Assembly (NCBI GenBank): GCA_021828605.1
Contig: JAJZEG010000021.1
Coordinates: 1 to 14,014 of the forward strand
Direction of reading: 5' to 3'
Length of the DNA stretch: 14,014 nucleotides
DNA from: Pseudomonadota bacterium
Lineage (GTDB): Bacteria; Pseudomonadota; Alphaproteobacteria; Acetobacterales; Acetobacteraceae
Part shown: positions 6,607 to 13,258 of the stretch, in pieces
Layout: each line of letters begins with the position of its first letter
How positions within the stretch are numbered: the first letter of the stretch is position 1
Made by a program: the position numbers and the translations under genes
The notes under the pieces: model-generated
What the model saw: only the letters and a program-made list of their open reading frames with translations
Databases searched by the model: none
What the model was told of the DNA's origin: nothing

Positions 6607-8790
6607 TCAGGGCTGGCGGGCAGAGCGGGCTGGTTGTTGGCCATCGCCAGGGGGGTTGCCGAGCTGGTGGGCGGTGGGGCGCGGGGCGAACAGGTCGCGC
6701 ATCATCTGGTCGGAGCATTGGCGGAGGGCTTCGGCGTTTTGGTGTAATTGGTCGACCAGCTCGGCAGGTGGGGCTTTGGGGTCGAGCTTGGGCGGGGTCC
6801 AGTTGCGGGTTGAGGGGCTGGCGGCGTCCAGCCGGGCGAAATTATAGTGCAGATTGGTGGTTTGATAGGCGAAGCTGCGCGGATGATCGGCGGCGTTGAG
6901 CAAAAGCTGCAACGCCGCGTCGGTTGCGATGGCGCCGCCATATTCGGTTTCATAGCTGAGCGAGGCGTCGGCGAGTTCGATGGCCAGCGCGATGCCCAAA
7001 TCGCGGCGGGCTGGTTTGCCGGCGAGGAGTTGGGCGAGTGTGTCGGCGATGGTGATGCCGCGCTCCAGCCTGCGCCCGATGGCCACGAACAGGAACGCGC
7101 CGCCGCCCGCCGCATCCTCGGCCATCACGCCCGCGAAGCTGGCGAGCGATTGGGCGAGGGTTGGCCAGGCGCGTTCGTCATCCTGGTTGGCCTCCAGGGC
7201 TTCGCCGGCGGTCTCCAAGGCTTGCTCGATCGTGCGCAGCATCAACGGGCTGAAGCGTTCGGCGGCGACGGCGACCAGTTTGCTGACGGTTTGAACCAGA
7301 TCCGATAGCGGGCGATGGCGGGATAAAGCCCGGCGCAAGGCGGTGGCGGGGCGCAGGCTGCCGCTCCAATCCTCGGGGAGCAGGTTGGCCGATACCAGTA
7401 ATTCGGTGAGCAGTTGGCGTTCGGTGGCTTCGTAAGCGAGGCTGCTGACATCGGCGAAATGCACCATCGCGACGCTGAGCAGACGCTGGGCGTGATCCAG
7501 CCGTTCGACCATGCGCCCGAGCCAGAACAGCGATTCGGCGATGCGGCTGGGCAAATCGAGGCGCAAGCGCGATTGGCTGGGCGGCGCCGATGCGGCGCGC
7601 GGTGGGGCGACGCCGGGGGGTGCGGGGTCGCCGGTTTCGATCACCCAAATATCCTGCAGGGTCGGGTGTCCGGTTGGATCATGGCTGAATTTCAAGCCGC
7701 CGGGCAGGACTTCCCAGCCGGCAGCGAGGCGCACCGCGAAAAATCGGTAATGCCAGGCGTGATCGGGGGTGCGGTCAAACGGCAGATCGGCGGAGTCGGG
7801 CAGGAAGGCGGCGAGGCTTTCGGCCAGACCAGCGCCGGGGGCGTTGAGCATGATCGCGCGGTCACGGCGCAGGGCGGAGAATAATCCGGCGATGCCCCGC
7901 TCGGGCCGCCCGCCTTGTTCCAGCGGGTCGATGGACGCGTCATCCATGCAGCGCAGCAGGAGATGCAGCCTTTGCCGTCCGCCCAGGGTTTTGACGTGGA
8001 CGGCATCGTCGAGCACAGCGAGATCGCCGGGGCGCAGCACCAGCGCGCCGAGCAGGCGGGCGAAGGCGTTGATATCGGCGCGGTCGCCGGTATCATCGGT
8101 GAGCACCGCGATCGGTTGGCCCGCCGCGAGCGCATGAACATCCTCGCGCAGCCGTTCGAGCAGCGGGTTCGGGCTGATCAGGCTGACGGCGGCGCGCATT
8201 TCGGGCATCATTTCGGCGGTTAACCGGCGCAATGTCACCGCATGGCCCAAGCCAGCGGGGGCGGCGCAATGATCGCGCAGCATCGCGTAGCCGCCATCGC
8301 TCCGGCGGATCAGGTCGATGGCGTAAAAGCCCAGACGCGGGGCGGCCAGCGGACCGCTGACCATCGGGCGGATGAAATGCGGGGATTGGAACAAATCAGC
8401 GGGCGGCACGGCGAGGGCGCTGAGCGCGCCGCTGGTATAAGCGGTTTCGATCAGGGCTTCGCAGGCCCAGGCGCGGGCGATGATTGCGTGGGCCAGGCCG
8501 GAGAAAATAGCCGCTGCCATCGGCGCGGGCATGGGATCGAAAACGCCCGAGCGGGCGGCGGGAGCCGAGCGCGCAGCGGGAATCGAGCGGGCGGCGGGAG
8601 CCGAGCGCGCAGCGTGAATCGAGCGGGCGGCGGGAATTAAGACGGGGCCGAGTGAGCCCGCGCGACGGCGGAGGGCAACGCCGCGCGCGGCAAATTCCTC
8701 GGCGCCGATCCGGTGCAAGGCTTCGGTGGCGATGCGGGTCGCGGCACGCTCGGCGGCGCGGGTGGCTACGGTTTCCGCATCATGGGTCAT
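6607..8790 (-). CDS. Fusion of a degenerate circularly permuted ATP-grasp domain and an alpha-E domain
   Basis: The chosen ATG at 8790 gives 727 residues; a GTG at 8847 would add 19 and neither has a clear ribosome binding site. Residue numbers here count from the GTG. Residues 71-100 are five six-residue repeats of the PAARS type. Residues about 110-405 resemble a circularly permuted ATP-grasp (FYAIDLIRRSDGGYAMLRD; VKTLGGRQRLHLLLRCMDD; WEVLPGGL; LQDIWVIE). However, the EDNxRTPSGVxYVxENR motif is reduced to RDHCAAPAGLGHAVTLRR, and the roughly 80-residue segment with the ATP-binding Lys and Gly-rich loop is missing between AAFLPD and WEVLPGGL. It is probably inactive as a ligase. Residues about 430-720 form an all-helical alpha-E domain opening with SRIAESLFWLGRMVERLDHAQRLL. 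It faces away from the intact ATP-grasp/alpha-E pair, with which it may work as a structural partner. Confidence 0.87.
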   Translation of the reverse strand: MTHDAETVATRAAERAATRIATEALHRIGAEEFAARGVALRRRAGSLGPVLIPAARSIHAARSAPAARSIPAARSAPAARSGVFDPMPAPMAAAIFSGLAHAIIARAWACEALIETAYTSGALSALAVPPADLFQSPHFIRPMVSGPLAAPRLGFYAIDLIRRSDGGYAMLRDHCAAPAGLGHAVTLRRLTAEMMPEMRAAVSLISPNPLLERLREDVHALAAGQPIAVLTDDTGDRADINAFARLLGALVLRPGDLAVLDDAVHVKTLGGRQRLHLLLRCMDDASIDPLEQGGRPERGIAGLFSALRRDRAIMLNAPGAGLAESLAAFLPDSADLPFDRTPDHAWHYRFFAVRLAAGWEVLPGGLKFSHDPTGHPTLQDIWVIETGDPAPPGVAPPRAASAPPSQSRLRLDLPSRIAESLFWLGRMVERLDHAQRLLSVAMVHFADVSSLAYEATERQLLTELLVSANLLPEDWSGSLRPATALRRALSRHRPLSDLVQTVSKLVAVAAERFSPLMLRTIEQALETAGEALEANQDDERAWPTLAQSLASFAGVMAEDAAGGGAFLFVAIGRRLERGITIADTLAQLLAGKPARRDLGIALAIELADASLSYETEYGGAIATDAALQLLLNAADHPRSFAYQTTNLHYNFARLDAASPSTRNWTPPKLDPKAPPAELVDQLHQNAEALRQCSDQMMRDLFAPRPTAHQLGNPPGDGQQPARSARQP
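8548..8637 (-). repeat. Five tandem 18-bp repeats inside the fused ATP-grasp/alpha-E gene
   Basis: Five in-frame 18-bp units encode IPAARS, IHAARS, APAARS, IPAARS, APAARS. Units 1, 3 and 5 use GCC-GCC for the Ala pair and units 2 and 4 use GCT-GCG, so the array is really a 36-bp higher-order unit repeated two and a half times. This points to recent expansion by slippage or unequal exchange. The encoded stretch is a probable flexible linker, and copy number may vary between strains. Confidence 0.9.
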
Positions 8791-9025
8791 CGGACGATCA
8801 TAGAGGAGCCTGGGTTCGAGGGGAATCGTCAAAGCCGGTTCACGCACGTCATCGGCAAATCGGCGGGCATAAGGGTTCTAACATCGGGCAAAGGATTATT
8901 GCGAGGGCAAAAGCTGAAAAAATCATCGTGATCAGCGGTGGATTGGCAAGCTTGTGCAGAATATTGCCTAAAAAATGGTCGGATCGCGGGGGTTGATCAT
9001 TTTTTGGTTGCATCAAACGCGGGCA

Positions 9026-9044
9026 GCGTTAACCATGGTTACGC
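9026..9044. promoter_or_regulatory. Near-perfect palindrome upstream of the ATP-grasp gene
   Basis: GCGTTAACCATGGTTACGC contains the perfect 12-bp palindrome TAACCATGGTTA (9030-9041), and its symmetry extends to both ends if one extra T is allowed. It ends 18 bases before the ATG at 9063 and just ahead of the ribosome binding site AGGAG (9050-9054). It is the best operator candidate in the 200-bp divergent region between the two arms of the cluster. Confidence 0.4.
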
Positions 9045-9062
9045 AAAACAGGAGCGGTTTGG

Positions 9063-10523
9063 ATGGATACGATGACGGCCGAATTATTCGCCACCTATCA
9101 GCCGGGACGGTTTTTTTGCGAATTGACGCGCGAGCGGTCTGATGATGCCGGAGTTTCCGCGCTGATCCGCGCGCGGTTGGAGCGGATTGGCGGGGCGGCG
9201 TTGCGCGCCAGAGCGATTGCGGCGGAGAGTGATCTGATTGATTTGGGGATCACCTTCACCGTTTATTCCGATGCGCAGGCGATTGATCGGATTTTACCCT
9301 TTGATTGTATTCCGCGCATTGTGACGGCGGCGGAATGGGCGCGGCTGGAGGCGGGATGTTTGCAGCGGGTGGCGGCGCTGAATGCGTTTTTGGGGGATAT
9401 TTATCATGACGGGAAAATCATCAAAGACAAGGTAATACCAGCAGATTTGGTGTTTGGTAATTCTAATTTCCGCCCTGAGATGCGCGATTTTGCCGTCCCC
9501 CACGGCACCTATGTGCATGTGTGCGGCATTGATGTGATTCGCGATGAGGCGGGGGCGTTTCGGGTGCTGGAGGATAATGCGCGCACGCCCTCGGGCGTGT
9601 CGTATGTGGTGGAAAATCGGCATTTGATGCTGAGGGCGTTTCCCGATTTGATGGCGGGCGTCCGGCTGCGTCCGGTGGATGATTATGGCTATCGGCTGCG
9701 CGCGGCGATGAATGAAATCGCGCCGGGGGGGTCGGATAATCCTGAAGTGGTGCTGCTCTCGCCGGGGATTTATAATTCGGCCTATTTCGAGCATGTGTTT
9801 TTGGCCCGCGAAATGGGCGTGCCTTTGGTGCAGGGTGCCGATTTGGTGGTGGAGAATGACCGGGTGTTTATGCGCACCAGTGCCGGATTGCGGCGGGTGC
9901 ATACGGTGTATCGGCGGCTCAATGATGATTTTCTGGACCCTGAAATGTTTCGCGCAGATAGTTTGCTCGGTGTGCCGGGTCTGATCCGGGCGTGGCGGGC
10001 GGGGCATGTGGCGATTGCCAATGCGGTCGGCACCGGGGTGGCCGATGACAAGGCGGTTTATGCGTATATGCCGCGCATTATCAAATATTATCTGGGTGAG
10101 GAGCCGATTATTGAGAATGTGCCGACGCGGATTTGTCGGGAGGCGGACGCCTTGGCCTATACGCTGGAGCATATGGATGAGTTGGTGATCAAGCCGGTGG
10201 GAGAGTCGGGCGGGTATGGGATCACCATTGGTCCGCGCGCGAGCAAGGCGGAGTTGGCTGCGGCGGCGGATGCGCTGCGGGCGGACCCGGCGCAATGGAT
10301 TAGCCAGGATTTGATCGGGCTGTCGGTGGCGCCGACGCTCACCGATCAGGGGGTGGGCGCGCGGCATTTGGATTTGCGCCCGTTCATTATTACCGGGCGC
10401 GATAGCTGGGTGTTGCCGGGCGGGCTAACCCGGGTGGCGCTGAAGGAGGGCAGCTTGATTGTGAATTCCTCGCAAGGCGGGGGGTCGAAAGATACCTGGG
10501 TGTTGGCGGAGGCGGGGCGATGA
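9063..10523 (+). CDS. Circularly permuted ATP-grasp protein, stand-alone and apparently intact
   Basis: A 486-residue cytoplasmic protein, a normal length for the family. The chosen ATG follows AGGAG with an 8-base spacing. Visible family motifs in order: GITFTVY (62-68), NFRPEMRDFAVPHGTYVHVCGIDVIRD-type strand region (135-161), EDNARTPSGVSYVVENR (170-186), AREMGVPLVQGADLVV (248-263), YRRLNDDFLDPEMF (283-296), the predicted ATP-binding Lys377 with VGESGGYG (379-386), LRPFII and WVLPGGLTR (438-457), and QGGGSKDTWV (471-480). ATP-grasp enzymes form acyl-phosphate intermediates to make amide or peptide bonds; this subfamily is predicted to be a peptide ligase, with substrate unknown. The neighbouring alpha-E gene overlaps its stop by 4 bp, so the two proteins are probably translated together and may form a complex. 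Confidence 0.95.
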   Translation: MDTMTAELFATYQPGRFFCELTRERSDDAGVSALIRARLERIGGAALRARAIAAESDLIDLGITFTVYSDAQAIDRILPFDCIPRIVTAAEWARLEAGCLQRVAALNAFLGDIYHDGKIIKDKVIPADLVFGNSNFRPEMRDFAVPHGTYVHVCGIDVIRDEAGAFRVLEDNARTPSGVSYVVENRHLMLRAFPDLMAGVRLRPVDDYGYRLRAAMNEIAPGGSDNPEVVLLSPGIYNSAYFEHVFLAREMGVPLVQGADLVVENDRVFMRTSAGLRRVHTVYRRLNDDFLDPEMFRADSLLGVPGLIRAWRAGHVAIANAVGTGVADDKAVYAYMPRIIKYYLGEEPIIENVPTRICREADALAYTLEHMDELVIKPVGESGGYGITIGPRASKAELAAAADALRADPAQWISQDLIGLSVAPTLTDQGVGARHLDLRPFIITGRDSWVLPGGLTRVALKEGSLIVNSSQGGGSKDTWVLAEAGR

Positions 10524-11521
10524 TCCGCGCAGATCCGATTTTGCTGGCCCGCGATGCGGAGAATTTGTTCTGGGTGGCGCGCTGTATGGAGCGGGTCGAG
10601 AATATGGCGCGGTTGATCGATGTCGCGCAGAGTTTTGAAAGTCCGGGCCGGGAGGCGGAATCGTGGGCGGCGTTGGTTGCGATTAATGCCGATGAGGCGA
10701 ATTTTGCCGTCTGGCGCGGGGTGGAGGGTGAGGCGGACCCGCTGGAGGTGAAGCGGTTTTATTTGCTCGATGCGACTAATCCCACCGGAATCCCGGCTTG
10801 TATTGAGCAGGCGCGGACCTTGGCGCGCACGCTGCGGCCTTTGATTTCGACGGAAATGTGGCGGCATATCAATGTGATGCATCGTTTCGTGCAGCGCATC
10901 CAGCCGATTGAGTTGGAGGGCGATTTATTGTCGCGCCTCTGCACCCGGCTGAAGGAGGCGGTGCAGACCCATACCGGGGTGACTGAGGGGACGATGTATC
11001 GTGATCAGGGCTGGCAGTTTTATCAGCTGGGTCGCCAGATTGAGCGGGCGGATCAGACCACGCGGCTGCTCGATATTAAATATCGGCTGCTGGTGCCGCG
11101 TGAGCATGAGGCGCGCCGGGTGACCGAGCTGACCCAATGGAATGCGGTGTTGCGCGCGGCGGCGGGGTATCACGCGTTTAAGCGCCTGTCGCGCGGGGCG
11201 TTTAATGTGCAGGATGTGGCGGAATTTTTGCTGCGTGATCCGTCATTTGCGCGCTCGGCGGTGCATTGTGTGCGACGCTGTGAGGCGCATTTGGATGATT
11301 TGCGCAGGCTGCATCATTTGCCGGGGATAGCGCCTGCGATTGAGCGGGCGGAATATTTGCGGGCTTATTTGTTAGAGGCGCCGATGGCACGGATTCTAGC
11401 GGGGGATTTGCACGGTTATTTGGACCGGGTGCAGGTTTTGCTGATGGATTTGGCGGCGGCGATTGGGCGGGGGTTTTTCCGCAATTGGCAGCCGGCAGCG
11501 TTGGAAATCGAGATGGCGTGA
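10520..11521 (+). CDS. Alpha-E domain protein, stand-alone
   Basis: A 333-residue, mostly alpha-helical protein of the alpha-E family (COG2307). It opens with the diagnostic helix ILLARDAENLFWVARCMERVENMARL (7-32, shown here only by its pattern of Arg, Glu, Asn, Trp and Arg positions) and retains ERADQTTRLLDIKY near the middle (about 174-187) and DDLRRLHHLPG near 254-264. The start ATG overlaps the TGA of the ATP-grasp gene (ATGA), with GGAGG 7 bases upstream inside that gene, a classic translationally coupled pair. The biochemical role is unknown. Family members occur either as a partner of the ATP-grasp protein or fused to it, and both arrangements are present in this window. A strong hairpin follows 12 bases after the stop. 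Confidence 0.95.
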   Translation: MIRADPILLARDAENLFWVARCMERVENMARLIDVAQSFESPGREAESWAALVAINADEANFAVWRGVEGEADPLEVKRFYLLDATNPTGIPACIEQARTLARTLRPLISTEMWRHINVMHRFVQRIQPIELEGDLLSRLCTRLKEAVQTHTGVTEGTMYRDQGWQFYQLGRQIERADQTTRLLDIKYRLLVPREHEARRVTELTQWNAVLRAAAGYHAFKRLSRGAFNVQDVAEFLLRDPSFARSAVHCVRRCEAHLDDLRRLHHLPGIAPAIERAEYLRAYLLEAPMARILAGDLHGYLDRVQVLLMDLAAAIGRGFFRNWQPAALEIEMA

Positions 11522-11533
11522 GGGACGCAAAAG

Positions 11534-11559
11534 CCCCACCCGGCGCGAGCCGGGTGGGG
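11534..11559. terminator. Hairpin between convergent genes, probable bidirectional terminator
   Basis: CCCCACCCGGC (11534-11544), loop GCGA, then GCCGGGTGGGG (11549-11559) forms an 11-bp perfect GC-rich stem. On the minus strand it is followed by CTTTTG, so it best fits termination of the outer-membrane protein gene. On the plus strand the following sequence is only T-poor (TGGGGTTCGGTT), so termination after the alpha-E gene would be weaker. Confidence 0.85.
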
Positions 11560-11569
11560 TGGGGTTCGG

Positions 11570-12919
11570 TTAGAACTTGATGATCAGGCCGGTGGAGAAC
11601 ACGTTGGCGCTGAGATGGAAATTACCGGTCAAGGTGCCTGAGCTACCCGTCTCGAGCTGATTGGTGGCACTCAGGCCGAAGCGGGTTTGGCGAATGGCGC
11701 CGGGCGAGATGAAAATATGCTGATAGCCCATTTGCACCGTGGCGAATCGAAACAGCTGGTAGGTCAAACCAGCGCCCAGCTCGACTCGGTTGGCGTCGGG
11801 CAGGAGATCGTTGCGGGTGGCCGCTGAGGTCGGGGTTTCATCATAGCCGACGCCGCCCATCAGGGTTAGTTTGGTATTGACCGCGTAGTTGGCACCGAGG
11901 CCTAGGGTCCAGGTGTTGCGGTTGTTGAACGGGGTGTAGATCGAGCCTCCGGTGAAGCCAATGATGGAGGGATCGTTAAGGATCAGCGCGTGATCGGCGA
12001 CCCAGTTGGTCCATTGGGCGCTGGCCATCACCGCGAGGCGTGGGGTGACTTGTTGATAGAGGCCGAACGTGACCTGCTGCGGGAAGGTCCAGCGATCCGA
12101 GGCGCTGGAATAGGCGGGTGGGCCGGCATGGATGGCGGCGAGCAGGCTTGCCAACTGAGCGGGTAAATAGACGGCTTCGACGCCCTTGATTTTTTGGGAG
12201 ATTTTCGAGTGATAATCGATGCCGATGCGGGTGCTCGGGCTGAATTGGTACATTAACCCGACATTATAGCCAAAGCCGTAGCCCTGGCCGCGAAACTCGC
12301 CGCCCGCGGCGGGGAACGGAGCGAGGTTTACGTTTTGGGATAGGTAATCCTGAAATAAATTGATTTCCGGGCCAAAGCCGATTGAAAGTTTTCGGGTGAT
12401 CGGGATGGCGAGGTCGAGGCCGAGCTGGACGGTGGTGAGCAGCGCCTCGGTGCCTTGATATTGGCCGACGAAATTGGGGGCAAATTTGATCCGCCCGCCG
12501 AGCGGGGTGGTGACCGAGAAGCCGAATTTGAGCCCGTACGGGAGGCTGTTCACCCCGAAATTACCGGGCACCAAAGTCGATTCGACGAAGTGTTTAGCGC
12601 TGCCGGGCGCGCCGTTATTAATGGCGGTATCGCTGCCGGTGAAGCTGGAATTGATGTCAAAGAAATTAAGGTCACCTTCGCCTTGATTGCCTTTGATCAA
12701 CACCATGCCCGCCGGATTGTAATAAGAGGTGGAGGGCGTGGCATTGACGGCGACGCCGCCGAAGGCACGGGCGATGGCGCCGGTGCTTTGCCCGGGCAAA
12801 GCCAATCCACCTGCCTGGGCGAGACCGCCGGCGAGGCTGGCCAAAGCGGTGCCGGTTAATAACAGGATTGCTGTTCGCTTGGCCCGCAAGGCGGCAGGTT
12901 GGAAGGTTGTTGTCGCCAT
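11570..12919 (-). CDS. FadL/OmpP1/TodX-family outer-membrane transporter
   Basis: A 449-residue outer-membrane beta-barrel of the type that carries long-chain fatty acids or other hydrophobic compounds into the periplasm. It has a signal peptide with a basic start, a Leu/Ala core and cleavage after AQA (residue 36). The mature protein opens with the N-terminal hatch motif GLALPGQSTGAIARAFGG and the family signature SYYNPAGM (65-72). It ends in alternating strands and a C-terminal Phe (GLIIKF), the signal for outer-membrane assembly. The substrate cannot be told. The ATG follows GGGAG with a 9-base spacing. A small hairpin, GCGCG-CATT-CGCGC (12943-12956), lies in its leader. It faces the alpha-E gene across a shared terminator and is divergent from the Hint-domain gene. 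Confidence 0.93.
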   Translation of the reverse strand: MATTTFQPAALRAKRTAILLLTGTALASLAGGLAQAGGLALPGQSTGAIARAFGGVAVNATPSTSYYNPAGMVLIKGNQGEGDLNFFDINSSFTGSDTAINNGAPGSAKHFVESTLVPGNFGVNSLPYGLKFGFSVTTPLGGRIKFAPNFVGQYQGTEALLTTVQLGLDLAIPITRKLSIGFGPEINLFQDYLSQNVNLAPFPAAGGEFRGQGYGFGYNVGLMYQFSPSTRIGIDYHSKISQKIKGVEAVYLPAQLASLLAAIHAGPPAYSSASDRWTFPQQVTFGLYQQVTPRLAVMASAQWTNWVADHALILNDPSIIGFTGGSIYTPFNNRNTWTLGLGANYAVNTKLTLMGGVGYDETPTSAATRNDLLPDANRVELGAGLTYQLFRFATVQMGYQHIFISPGAIRQTRFGLSATNQLETGSSGTLTGNFHLSANVFSTGLIIKF

Positions 12920-12981
12920 TTCGTTTCTCTCCCTGATAGAACGCGCGCATTCGCGCCTGAAAATCGGCTGGATGTTGCGTA

Positions 12982-13003
12982 TTCATGAAATTGGAGTCAT
13001 GAA
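12982..13003. promoter_or_regulatory. 7-8-7 inverted repeat upstream of the FadL-like gene
   Basis: TTCATGA (12982-12988) and TCATGAA (12997-13003) are perfect inverted copies 8 bases apart, 63-84 bases upstream of the FadL-like start. Each half is itself nearly palindromic, so it also reads as a direct repeat of TCATGAA with 14-base periodicity. This spacing would suit a dimeric regulator; which one is unknown. Confidence 0.3.
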
Positions 13004-13121
13004 CAACGTGTTATCCGAGGCACCGAAGCTGGCATTATCAGGGGTTTCGATATCGGACAAGTCATATTTGAACATTTTTGTTGATTATGCTGAAACGTTT
13101 TTATCATCTAAAATTCACTAA
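12999..13121 (+). CDS. Possible small protein (40 residues), unrecognised
   Basis: An ATG at 12999 opens a 40-residue frame starting MNNVLSEAPKLALSG and ending ETFLSSKIH; an in-frame ATG at 12972 would give 49 residues. A GGAG lies only 2 bases before the 12999 ATG, which is too close for a good ribosome binding site. The composition is mixed, without the Pro/Arg/Ala excess of shadow frames, and has no membrane segment. The family is not recognised. The frame could equally be random in an AT-rich gap; I give it a low probability. Confidence 0.2.
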   Translation: MNNVLSEAPKLALSGVSISDKSYLNIFVDYAETFLSSKIH

Positions 13122-13128
13122 AAAATCA

Positions 13129-13166
13129 GACTGGTTTATAAAAATCGATTTTTGTGGCGGCCAGTC
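13129..13166. repeat. Nested inverted repeats in the divergent FadL/Hint region
   Basis: GACTGG (13129-13134) and CCAGTC (13161-13166) are perfect inverted copies that enclose the perfect 14-bp palindrome AAAAATCGATTTTT (13140-13153). Together they can form a stem-loop or cruciform, or bind a regulator. They lie about 35 bases upstream of the candidate Hint-gene promoter and about 210 bases upstream of the FadL-like start. The rest of the 339-bp gap (12920-13258) holds the other sites listed and no further gene that I can support. Confidence 0.4.
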
Positions 13167-13199
13167 GTTATATTTGCTCAACGTTAATAAACAATATGG

Positions 13200-13226
13200 T
13201 TGACAAGGACAGTCCTATATCATAAT
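13200..13226 (+). promoter_or_regulatory. Candidate promoter of the Hint-domain gene with an embedded palindrome
   Basis: A perfect -35 TTGACA (13200-13205) is followed after 15 bases by CATAAT (13221-13226), 5 of 6 matches to the -10 but with a short spacer. Between them lies the perfect inverted repeat AGGAC-A-GTCCT (13206-13216), in the position of a repressor or MerR-type activator site; MerR-type sites usually have a long spacer, so a repressor fits better. The start codon is 33 bases downstream of the -10. Confidence 0.4.
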
Positions 13227-13258
13227 TCATGTTTGTAGAAATTCAGGGGGTTCGTCAC

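Noticed and set aside
8548..8637. A CRISPR-like array.
   Set aside because: The repeats are contiguous 18-bp coding units without spacers, and they stay in frame in a real gene.
9294..10367. A 357-codon minus-strand ORF opposite the ATP-grasp gene.
   Set aside because: Its His/Arg/Ile/Pro-rich product is typical of the antisense of a GC-rich gene, and the plus strand carries an intact conserved protein with a good ribosome binding site.
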